From NCBI GenBank assembly GCA_937900725.1, contig CALCFP010000015.1, positions 1-5,908 on the forward strand: DNA of 5,908 nt, given 5' to 3'. A model generated the notes under the pieces. It ran no database searches. It worked only from the letters and a program-made list of their open reading frames with translations, and was not told the origin of the DNA. A program made the translations under genes and the position numbers. Shown one piece after another: positions 1-5,152 of the stretch. This stretch comes from an uncultured Bacteroidota bacterium. Lineage in GTDB: Bacteria > Bacteroidota > Bacteroidia > Bacteroidales > SZUA-534. Positions within the stretch are counted from its first letter, which is position 1; every line of letters begins with the position of its first letter.

Positions 1-1932
1 TAGTTCCTTCCGCAATTCCGGTTCTTTTTCATCATTGCCCTGATAGTTCCAGCAACCAACATAGAAGTAGTTCTCGTCGTCACGTTTTGCTTCGCCTTCT
101 TCTGTCTGGTATTCCTCACGGAAGTGACCGCCACAGCTCTCGTTACGGCTCAAAGCATCGCGAGCGATAAGTTCGCCCATTATAATGAAGTCTTTCAAAT
201 GGAAGGCCTTGTCAAGTTCAATGTTCATTCCTTCTTTCGAACCTGGAACAAACAAGTTGGTCTCGAATTCCTTGCGCAAATCTTTCAGTTTTGTAAGTGC
301 AGTTTCAAGACTTTCCTTTGTACGTCCCATACCTACATATTCCCACATAATGTGGCCCAATTCCTTGTGGATTGAGTCAACTGAACGTTTGCCCTTGATG
401 TTCATAAGTGCATCCTCTTCAGCCTCGCATTTTGCCTGAGCGTCCATAAACTCCTTGCTGTCTGGGTTGAAGCGTGGAACTGTAATCTGGTCAGACAAGT
501 AGTTTTGTATAGTGTAAGGCAGTACGAAGTAACCGTCAGCCAAACCTTGCATAAGTGCTGAAGCGCCCAGACGGTTTGCACCGTGGTCAGAGAAGTTGCA
601 CTCGCCAATTGCGAACAATCCCTTTACTGAAGTCTGAAGTTCGTAATCGACCCAAAGACCACCCATTGTGTAGTGGATAGCAGGGAATATCATCATTGGG
701 TTGTAGTATTTCACTCCGTTGATTTCGTTTGCCAATTCGCCAGGATTGACGTCAGAAATCTCCTCGTACATATCAAACAGGTTGCCGTAGCGCTGACGTA
801 CAACGTCGATGCCCAAACGGTTGATAGATTCAGAGAAATCCAAGAACACTGCCAAACCTGTGTTGTTTACGCCGAAGCCCTTGTCGCAACGCTCTTTTGC
901 TGCGCGGCTGGCTACGTCACGTGGAACCAGGTTGCCGAATGCTGGATAGCGGCGCTCCAAGTAGTAGTCGCGGTTTTCCTCAGGAATGTCAGAACCCTTG
1001 ATTTCGCCCTTCTGAAGTTTCTTTGCATCCTCAATGTTCTTTGGAACCCAAATGCGGCCATCGTTACGCAATGATTCTGACATCAATGTCAATTTAGACT
1101 GCTTGTCGCCGTGAACAGGAATACAAGTTGGGTGAATCTGTACATAAGAAGGGTTTGCCATATAAGCGCCCTTGCGGTAAGCTGCGATAGCTGCTGAACA
1201 GTTGCAGCCCATAGCGTTTGTCGAAAGGAAATATGTGTTTCCGTAGCCACCAGTAGCAAGAACTACTGCGTGAGCGGCGAAACGTTCAAACTTGCCAGTT
1301 ACAAGGTTTTTTGCAATGATACCGCGAGCACGTCCGTCAACCATTACAATGTCGTGCAACTCATAGCGGTTGAAGCTCTTCACCTTGCCTGCCTTTATTT
1401 GGCGGTTCAATGATGAGTATGCGCCCAAAAGCAGTTGTTGGCCAGTCTGACCTTTTGCGTAGAATGTACGGCTGACCTGTGCGCCACCGAATGAACGGTT
1501 TGCCAACAAGCCGCCATATTCACGTGCAAAAGGAACACCTTGAGCAACGCATTGGTCGATGATGTTGTTTGAAACTTCAGCCAAACGGTAAACGTTAGCT
1601 TCACGGGCACGATAGTCGCCACCTTTTACTGTATCGTAGAACAGACGGTAAACCGAGTCACCATCGTTTTGATAATTCTTAGCGGCATTGATACCACCTT
1701 GTGCGGCGATTGAGTGAGCGCGGCGAGGTGAGTCCTGAATGCAGAAGTTTAGGACATTGAAGCCCATTTCGCCCAATGTCGATGCGGCTGAAGCACCAGC
1801 CAAGCCTGTTCCCACTACAATTACGTCCAATTTACGCTTGTTGGCAGGATTGACCAGTTTTTGGTGAGCCTTATAGTTGGTCCATTTTTCTGATACTGGA
1901 CCTTCTGGAATTTTTGAATCTATAGTAGCCAT
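1..1932 (-). CDS. sdhA: Fumarate reductase/succinate dehydrogenase flavoprotein subunit (SdhA/FrdA), 3' end cut by window edge
   Basis: Catalytic FAD subunit of the membrane complex that interconverts fumarate and succinate. The frame is open for 644 codons from ATG at 1932 to base 1; probably only the last 10-20 residues are missing. Visible landmarks: the dinucleotide-binding motif VGTGLAG near residues 40-46; RRAHSIAAQGG with His73, the expected covalent FAD attachment site; QIHPT (His267) and HYTMGG (His420) in the substrate site; PRDVASR with Arg338, matching the catalytic proton-transfer arginine of the family; and GLFAIGE...HGANRLG near the C-terminal FAD contacts. No internal stop or frameshift was found. 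The start MATIDSKIPEGP fits Bacteroides relatives, which begin MIDSKIP. Bases before the ATG are A/T-rich with no strong Shine-Dalgarno. It follows sdhC after 37 bases, so the two are surely co-transcribed. In anaerobic Bacteroidales the enzyme mainly works as a fumarate reductase; sequence alone cannot fix the direction. Confidence 0.97.
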   Translation of the reverse strand, partial: MATIDSKIPEGPVSEKWTNYKAHQKLVNPANKRKLDVIVVGTGLAGASAASTLGEMGFNVLNFCIQDSPRRAHSIAAQGGINAAKNYQNDGDSVYRLFYDTVKGGDYRAREANVYRLAEVSNNIIDQCVAQGVPFAREYGGLLANRSFGGAQVSRTFYAKGQTGQQLLLGAYSSLNRQIKAGKVKSFNRYELHDIVMVDGRARGIIAKNLVTGKFERFAAHAVVLATGGYGNTYFLSTNAMGCNCSAAIAAYRKGAYMANPSYVQIHPTCIPVHGDKQSKLTLMSESLRNDGRIWVPKNIEDAKKLQKGEIKGSDIPEENRDYYLERRYPAFGNLVPRDVASRAAKERCDKGFGVNNTGLAVFLDFSESINRLGIDVVRQRYGNLFDMYEEISDVNPGELANEINGVKYYNPMMIFPAIHYTMGGLWVDYELQTSVKGLFAIGECNFSDHGANRLGASALMQGLADGYFVLPYTIQNYLSDQITVPRFNPDSKEFMDAQAKCEAEEDALMNIKGKRSVDSIHKELGHIMWEYVGMGRTKESLETALTKLKDLRKEFETNLFVPGSKEGMNIELDKAFHLKDFIIMGELIARDALSRNESCGGHFREEYQTEEGEAKRDDENYFYVGCWNYQGNDEKEPELRKEL

Positions 1933-1969
1933 AAATTATATCTTATTATAACGTTTATACTAAAGAATT

Positions 1970-2641
1970 TTACATCAACGATTTGATGAAGGCTATTACT
2001 ACAACAGCTGCAAAGCCCAAGAAGATGATTGATGTTACAATGTTTGAGATGCATCTCCAACGGTCAATCCAAATCTTGTTGTTCCAGCCGATAGTCTGAA
2101 GTGCACTCCAGAAACCGTGTCCAAGGTGGAACCAGATAGCAGCTAGCCATACAAGGTAAGCAACTACAACAAGAGGCTTGCTGAAGTAGAACTGAATCCA
2201 GGCAGCGCCGTCAGTTGCACCAAATTGGTTTACTGCGCCAGCAAGTTCGGCAAACATCATCTTGTACCAGAATTGGCTCAAGTGCAGGACGATACCCAAC
2301 ACTACAATGATGCCAAGAACAAGCATGTTCTGTGATGCCCACTCTACACTCTTTGGCTTTACTGTTACTTCGTAACGGTTGTTGCCACGAGCCTTGCGGT
2401 TTTGGATAGTCAGGATGAAGGCATAAAGAATGTGTACGATTACGCCCAAGGCCAAAACACCAGTACCAATCAATGCGTACCAATTTGTGCCAAGGAACTC
2501 GCACACAGCGTTGTATGCTTCTCCGTTAAAGATTGCCACCATATTCATCGACATATGGAACAGCAAAAACAGAATCAAGAAAAGACCTGATATACTCATT
2601 ATCAGCTTCTTTCCGATTGATGACAAACAAGAATTACTCAT
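1970..2641 (-). CDS. sdhC: Succinate dehydrogenase/fumarate reductase cytochrome b subunit (b558 family)
   Basis: Membrane anchor of the complex, binding haem and quinone and passing electrons to or from the iron-sulphur and flavin subunits. The 223-residue length suits the single-subunit, five-helix, di-haem type found in Bacteroidota and Wolinella. Hydrophobic segments lie at about residues 14-35, 56-79, 105-125, 155-177 and 197-220. Histidines inside the first four segments (His29 in FHMSMN, His70 in VHILYAF, His120 in LHLSQF, and His172 or His175 in FHLGHGFW) fit the four axial haem ligands of the family. The N-terminus SSIGKKLIMSISGLFLILFLLFHMSMN closely resembles Bacteroidales homologues, supporting ATG 2641 over the internal Met15. 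It is the first gene of the minus-strand operon, read away from a divergent control region; sdhA follows after 37 bases. Confidence 0.96.
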   Translation of the reverse strand: MSNSCLSSIGKKLIMSISGLFLILFLLFHMSMNMVAIFNGEAYNAVCEFLGTNWYALIGTGVLALGVIVHILYAFILTIQNRKARGNNRYEVTVKPKSVEWASQNMLVLGIIVVLGIVLHLSQFWYKMMFAELAGAVNQFGATDGAAWIQFYFSKPLVVVAYLVWLAAIWFHLGHGFWSALQTIGWNNKIWIDRWRCISNIVTSIIFLGFAAVVVIAFIKSLM

Positions 2642-2683
2642 AGTCTGATTTTTTTGATTTTAAAATGTCAATTAAATTTGTGG

Positions 2684-2722
2684 CAAAACTAACAAAATTA
2701 CCGACCAAACCATATAGGCAAG
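2684..2722 (-). promoter_or_regulatory. Candidate promoter for sdhC-sdhA
   Basis: Read on the minus strand, TAATTTTG (2693-2700) fits the Bacteroidota -7 consensus TAnnTTTG, and CTTG (2719-2722) lies 18 bases upstream as a weak -33 element. A second match, TAGTTTTG (2684-2691), lies just downstream but has no well-spaced -33 partner. The predicted start would leave a leader of roughly 45 bases before the sdhC ATG. The assignment rests on consensus and position only. Confidence 0.45.
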
Positions 2723-2778
2723 TCGCTTTTGAGGAAAAAAAGAAATTCACAGCCTGCATTTAATACCTCAAAAGCGGC
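2722..2778. repeat. Perfect 11-bp inverted repeat upstream of the sdhC promoter
   Basis: CGCTTTTGAGG (2724-2734) is exactly complementary to CCTCAAAAGCG (2766-2776), with 31 bases between. As RNA the stem could extend by a G-U and a G-C pair to 2722 and 2778. The intervening bases include a further AAAT/ATTT pairing (2743-2746 with 2758-2761). The left arm directly abuts the proposed -33 element of sdhC, a position suited to an operator. No T tract follows on either strand, so it is not a terminator. Confidence 0.65.
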
Positions 2779-2794
2779 CAAAGTCAGCCTTGTC

Positions 2795-2819
2795 GATAAA
2801 TACAGCCATTAGATTTATC
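2795..2819. repeat. 7-bp dyad GATAAAT-N11-ATTTATC
   Basis: Two perfect complementary 7-base arms are separated by 11 bases in the divergent spacer, upstream of the esterase promoter. The centre-to-centre arm spacing of 18 bases is not a whole number of helical turns for B-DNA at 10.5 bp. Function is unknown and the arms are A/T-rich, so chance is possible. Confidence 0.35.
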
Positions 2820-2824
2820 CATCT

Positions 2825-2846
2825 CGACATTTTGCCGACATTTTGC
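2825..2846. repeat. Perfect tandem repeat of 11 bp, two copies of CGACATTTTGC
   Basis: CGACATTTTGC occurs at 2825-2835 and again at 2836-2846 with no spacer. The second copy contains the TTTG proposed as the -33 element of the esterase promoter. The 11-bp period is close to one helical turn, so two protein subunits could bind side by side on one DNA face. No known operator was recognised. Confidence 0.6.
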
Positions 2847-2875
2847 ACGTCGTTTTACATCAATATATATATTTG
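2842..2875 (+). promoter_or_regulatory. Candidate promoter for the exported esterase gene
   Basis: TATATTTG (2868-2875) is a perfect match to the Bacteroidota -7 element TAnnTTTG. TTTG (2842-2845) lies 22 bases upstream as the -33 element, at the long end of the accepted spacing. Transcription would start near 2881, giving a leader of about 70 bases that ends in an A/T-rich run before the ATG at 2951. Confidence 0.6.
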
Positions 2876-2892
2876 TGTTTTACGGGCATTTC

Positions 2893-2910
2893 GCGCTTAC
2901 AGCGCTTATA
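2893..2910 (+). repeat. 9-bp tandem repeat in the esterase leader
   Basis: GCGCTTACA (2893-2901) is followed directly by GCGCTTATA (2902-2910), differing at one base. The repeat lies just downstream of the predicted transcription start, where a bound protein could block initiation. It is short, so chance cannot be excluded. Confidence 0.35.
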
Positions 2911-2950
2911 TGCTACTTATTTATATTATCTTATTAATAATTAATAAAAT

Positions 2951-3832
2951 ATGAAAAAATTGATTTTCTCTTTGACGATGGCTTGCGCAATGTTTGGCGC
3001 AATGGCACAATGCGACACAATCGACATCGACTTGTGGCAAAACGGGTTGCCAAACAGCAACGGACTTGACAAGACACAACCTTATAACGACGAGGCAAGA
3101 AATTTCAAGCCTGCAATCCGCGTGTTCCTGCCCGATTCGGTTAAGGACGGAATGGCTATTTTGGTCATCCCAGGCGGTGGCTACCGTGTGCTTTCAATGG
3201 CGCAGGAAGGTTATGGCTGGGCCGATTATTTCGTGCCAAAAGGCATCGCTACAATTGTCTTGAGTTATCGTATGCCAATGGGTGTCACTGAAGTGCCAAT
3301 CAGCGATGCCACTGAAGCAATGCGCATAATCCGCGAAAATGCCGAGAAGTGGGGCATCAATCCAAACAGGATAGGTGTCTTGGGCTCGTCGGCAGGTGGT
3401 CACCTCGCATCAACAATTTCAACTCATAACGACGAGGCTACTCGCCCTAATTTCCAGATTCTGTTCTATCCTGTAATCTCAATGGACAAGGCAATCACTC
3501 ATATGGATTCGCACAATTGTATTATAGGTGAAAATGCGTCAAAGGAATTGGAGGACCAATACAGCAACCAGTTGCAAGTTACAAGCCAGACACCGCCAGC
3601 CATATTGCTGTTGTCAGATGATGATTTTCTTGTGAATCCGCAAAATTCCGCTGAATATTATCTCGCACTGAAAAAGGCAAAAGTAAAGTCTGCTATTCAC
3701 GTGTATCCTTCAGGCGGACACGGTTGGGGCTGTGGCAGTTACTTCAGATACCATAATGAAATGATTCAGGACCTTCAGGGTTGGCTTGATGCATTGTATG
3801 AAGAGAGACCAAAGTTCCAGTTCAAATTCTAA
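2951..3832 (+). CDS. Exported alpha/beta-hydrolase, probable carbohydrate or acetyl esterase
   Basis: A 293-residue protein with a clear N-terminal signal peptide: MKK, a hydrophobic core, and AMA before Gln20. The cysteine at 21 is not in a proper lipobox, so a soluble periplasmic or secreted enzyme is more likely than a lipoprotein. The body is an alpha/beta-hydrolase of the esterase/lipase type: oxyanion-hole motif PGGGY (residues 74-78), nucleophile motif GSSAGG with Ser147, an acidic LSDDDFLVNP stretch with Asp225 (or Asp224) as the likely acid, and SGGHGWG with His257. The arrangement resembles bacterial acetyl-xylan and other carbohydrate esterases often annotated as endo-1,4-beta-xylanase; the natural substrate cannot be told. 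No type IX secretion tail or carbohydrate-binding domain is seen. It stands alone, with its own candidate promoter and terminator and no polysaccharide-utilisation genes beside it in this window. Confidence 0.88.
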   Translation: MKKLIFSLTMACAMFGAMAQCDTIDIDLWQNGLPNSNGLDKTQPYNDEARNFKPAIRVFLPDSVKDGMAILVIPGGGYRVLSMAQEGYGWADYFVPKGIATIVLSYRMPMGVTEVPISDATEAMRIIRENAEKWGINPNRIGVLGSSAGGHLASTISTHNDEATRPNFQILFYPVISMDKAITHMDSHNCIIGENASKELEDQYSNQLQVTSQTPPAILLLSDDDFLVNPQNSAEYYLALKKAKVKSAIHVYPSGGHGWGCGSYFRYHNEMIQDLQGWLDALYEERPKFQFKF

Positions 3833-3851
3833 TGATTTTTCAAAAACTGTT

Positions 3852-3881
3852 AAATGCATCTCATTTGGGATGCATTTTTTT
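3852..3881 (+). terminator. Intrinsic terminator after the esterase gene
   Basis: AAATGCATC (3852-3860) pairs perfectly with GATGCATTT (3869-3877). A T-G wobble and a C-G pair extend the stem inward to an ATTT loop (3863-3866). A run of seven T ends at 3881. It lies 20 bases after the esterase stop. Confidence 0.85.
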
Positions 3882-3954
3882 AAATTGAAAATCAATGATG
3901 TTGACATCCCTGTGAGTCGGTCGGCAACAATAACTATGCTTTATGTCGATGCCC

Positions 3955-3970
3955 ATTGATGCGAATCAAT
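3955..3970. repeat. Small dyad ATTGAT-GCGA-ATCAAT upstream of the rpsP promoter
   Basis: A 6-bp perfect stem closes a GCGA loop, 17 bases upstream of the proposed rpsP -33 element. A related ATTGA-AAA-TCAAT dyad sits at 3884-3896. No T tract follows, so it is not a terminator. It may be an operator or chance in A/T-rich spacer. Confidence 0.3.
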
Positions 3971-3987
3971 AAAATTTAAGCCAACGT

Positions 3988-4018
3988 GTTGTATCAAACA
4001 CAAAAACATCTATATTTG
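3988..4018 (+). promoter_or_regulatory. Promoter of rpsP-rimM
   Basis: GTTG (3988-3991) and a perfect TATATTTG -7 element (4011-4018) are separated by 19 bases, the preferred Bacteroidota spacing. The start point would be near 4024, leaving a short A-rich leader of about 28 bases before the rpsP ATG. A strong match is expected for a ribosomal protein gene. Confidence 0.75.
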
Positions 4019-4051
4019 CGACCTATTTTTAAACACAAAAAACAATAAATT

Positions 4052-4627
4052 ATGTCTGTAAGAATTCGCTTGACAAGACAAGGTAGAAAAGCCGCTGCTT
4101 TCTATCACATTGTCGTTGCCGATAGCAGGGCACCACGTGATGGTAAGTTCATTGAAAGATTAGGTAGCTACAATCCTAACACTAATCCTGCTACTATTGA
4201 ACTTAACTTCGAACGGGCTCTTTATTGGCTACAAGTTGGTGCTCAGCCATCTGACACCGCTAAATCATTGTTGTCTAAGAAAGGTGTTTTGTTGAAGAAA
4301 CACTTGCTTGAAGGCGTTAAGAAGGGCGCATTTGACGAAGCAGCCGCTGAAGCAAAATTCGAAAAATGGATGTCTGAAAAGAACGCAAAAGTTCAGGCCG
4401 CAAAAGACAAAATCAAAACTGACGCTAGCAATCTAAAGAAAGAGCGTCTTGAAGCAGAGCGCAAGGTAAACGCTGCAAAGGCTGAAGAACTTGCAAAGAA
4501 GCAGGCTGAAGCAAAGGCCGCCGCTGAAGCTGCAGCAAAAGCTGCCGCTGATGAAGCCGCCGCTGCAGAAACCGCAGAAGCACCAGCTGCTGAAACTGCT
4601 GCCGAAGAAGCTCCTGCTGCAGAGTAA
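4052..4627 (+). CDS. rpsP: 30S ribosomal protein S16 with long Ala/Lys/Glu-rich C-terminal extension
   Basis: S16 is a primary-binding protein of the small ribosomal subunit needed for 30S assembly. Residues 1 to about 82 are the conserved core: MSVRIRLTRQGRK at the start, then YHIVVADSRAPRDGKFIERLGSYNP, and a PSDTAKSLLSKKGV segment. Usual S16 proteins end near residue 80-90. Here about 105 more residues follow: a charged, probably helical or coiled-coil stretch (about 95-160) rich in Lys, Ala and Glu, then an acidic Ala/Glu/Pro tail (about 160-191). Extended S16 tails are known in Bacteroidota, so this is a lineage trait, not a fusion to a recognised domain. The DNA of the tail is repetitive, with many GCN and GAA codons. 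The A-rich leader without a clear Shine-Dalgarno is typical of the phylum. rimM follows after 7 bases. Confidence 0.97.
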   Translation: MSVRIRLTRQGRKAAAFYHIVVADSRAPRDGKFIERLGSYNPNTNPATIELNFERALYWLQVGAQPSDTAKSLLSKKGVLLKKHLLEGVKKGAFDEAAAEAKFEKWMSEKNAKVQAAKDKIKTDASNLKKERLEAERKVNAAKAEELAKKQAEAKAAAEAAAKAAADEAAAAETAEAPAAETAAEEAPAAE

Positions 4628-4634
4628 TCTGTCT

Positions 4635-5147
4635 ATGGACGCACAGGATTTTGTCGAAGTCGGAAAAGTCGTTAAGACTCATGGCGTAAGCGGTGAAATA
4701 ATCATTGAACTAGACAATCCTGCAATACTCGAAGAAACAAACGAACCCGTAGTCCTTGAAATAGAAGGATTGCGGGTTCCTTTTTTTATCGAACACGCCC
4801 AAGCGGTAAGCAGTCAACGTGCCCGCGTGATGTTCGACTGCACACACACCGAACAGAGAGCGAAAACGTTGGTCGGTTGCAAGGTATTCGTTTCGCCAGA
4901 CTCATTCGACGATATCGAAGATGATTTCGCATCACCAAATGCCATTGTCGGATTTGCCGTGAACGACAAGAAAAATGGCAAACTAGGCAATGTCGTTTCT
5001 GTTGAAAACCTGAATGTCAATCCAGTAATGGTAGTAGGCGAAAACTTGCTGATTCCTTTCCATCCCCAATTTATCAGCAAGATTGATTTCAAGAAAAAAA
5101 TGGTGTTCACAAACGTGCCCGACGGCCTGCTCGAAATCAACGACTGA
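4635..5147 (+). CDS. rimM: Ribosome maturation factor RimM
   Basis: RimM binds S19 in the pre-30S particle and assists maturation of the 3' (head) domain of 16S rRNA. The 170-residue length is usual. The N-terminal beta-barrel (about 5-85) opens with VGKVVKTHGVSGEIIIEL, the family's G-x-hGxxGE signature. The C-terminal PRC-barrel (about 97-168) carries NAIVGFAV, a GKLGNVVSVENLNVNPVMVV strand pair, LLIPFHPQFISKIDF and the end motif VPDGLLEIND. I chose ATG 4635: upstream in-frame codons overlap the rpsP tail and encode unrelated low-complexity sequence, and 4635 puts RimM at normal length. The 7-base gap to rpsP suggests translational coupling. The rpsP-rimM pair is common in bacteria, but the usual partners trmD and rplS do not follow; the next gene is convergent. 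A terminator-like hairpin sits inside codons 37-51. Confidence 0.95.
   Translation: MDAQDFVEVGKVVKTHGVSGEIIIELDNPAILEETNEPVVLEIEGLRVPFFIEHAQAVSSQRARVMFDCTHTEQRAKTLVGCKVFVSPDSFDDIEDDFASPNAIVGFAVNDKKNGKLGNVVSVENLNVNPVMVVGENLLIPFHPQFISKIDFKKKMVFTNVPDGLLEIND
4743..4787 (+). terminator. Intrinsic terminator-like hairpin inside rimM
   Basis: GAACCCGTAGTCCTT (4743-4757) pairs with AAGGATTGCGGGTTC (4765-4779) over 15 consecutive positions: 13 Watson-Crick pairs plus two G-U wobbles (4750-4772 and 4752-4770). The loop is seven bases, GAAATAG. One C follows, then seven T (4781-4787). This meets the usual form of a rho-independent terminator on the plus strand; the minus strand lacks a matching T tract. 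It lies about 115 bases after the rpsP stop and within RimM codons 37-51. It may end most rpsP transcripts or act as an attenuator for rimM. Activity in vivo is inferred, not shown. Confidence 0.65.
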
Positions 5148-5152
5148 CAATT

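Larger units (their letters stand above)
2642..2950. promoter_or_regulatory. Divergent intergenic control region between sdhC and the esterase gene
   Basis: This 309-base spacer separates two genes read outward. I see no convincing small ORF, tRNA or known riboswitch in it. Instead it holds two outward candidate promoters and several repeats, listed separately: an 11-bp inverted repeat (2724-2776), a 7-bp dyad (2795-2819), an 11-bp tandem repeat (2825-2846) and a 9-bp tandem repeat (2893-2910). The density of repeats suggests regulator binding or RNA structure, but no known operator was recognised. Confidence 0.7.

Noticed and set aside
673..1074. 133-codon plus-strand ORF
   Set aside because: It lies antisense inside sdhA, whose frame is continuous with all family motifs; the predicted protein has no recognisable features.
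2724..2776. Inverted repeat considered as a transcription terminator
   Set aside because: There is no T tract after the right arm on the plus strand or after the left arm on the minus strand, the loop is 31 bases long, and no gene ends nearby; operator or dyad is more likely.
4491..4634. Longer rimM start upstream of 4635
   Set aside because: The added residues are an out-of-frame reading of the rpsP tail (Lys/Leu/Gln/Pro-rich) and would make RimM abnormally long; ATG 4635 gives the normal N-terminus.
4425..4682. Minus-strand ORF rich in Leu/Gln opposite the rpsP tail
   Set aside because: Its composition is the mirror of the Ala/Glu repeat codons of S16; no promoter or family resemblance was seen.
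4814..5140. 108-codon minus-strand ORF opposite rimM
   Set aside because: Shadow of rimM; RimM has full-length family motifs on the plus strand and the antisense product resembles nothing recognised.
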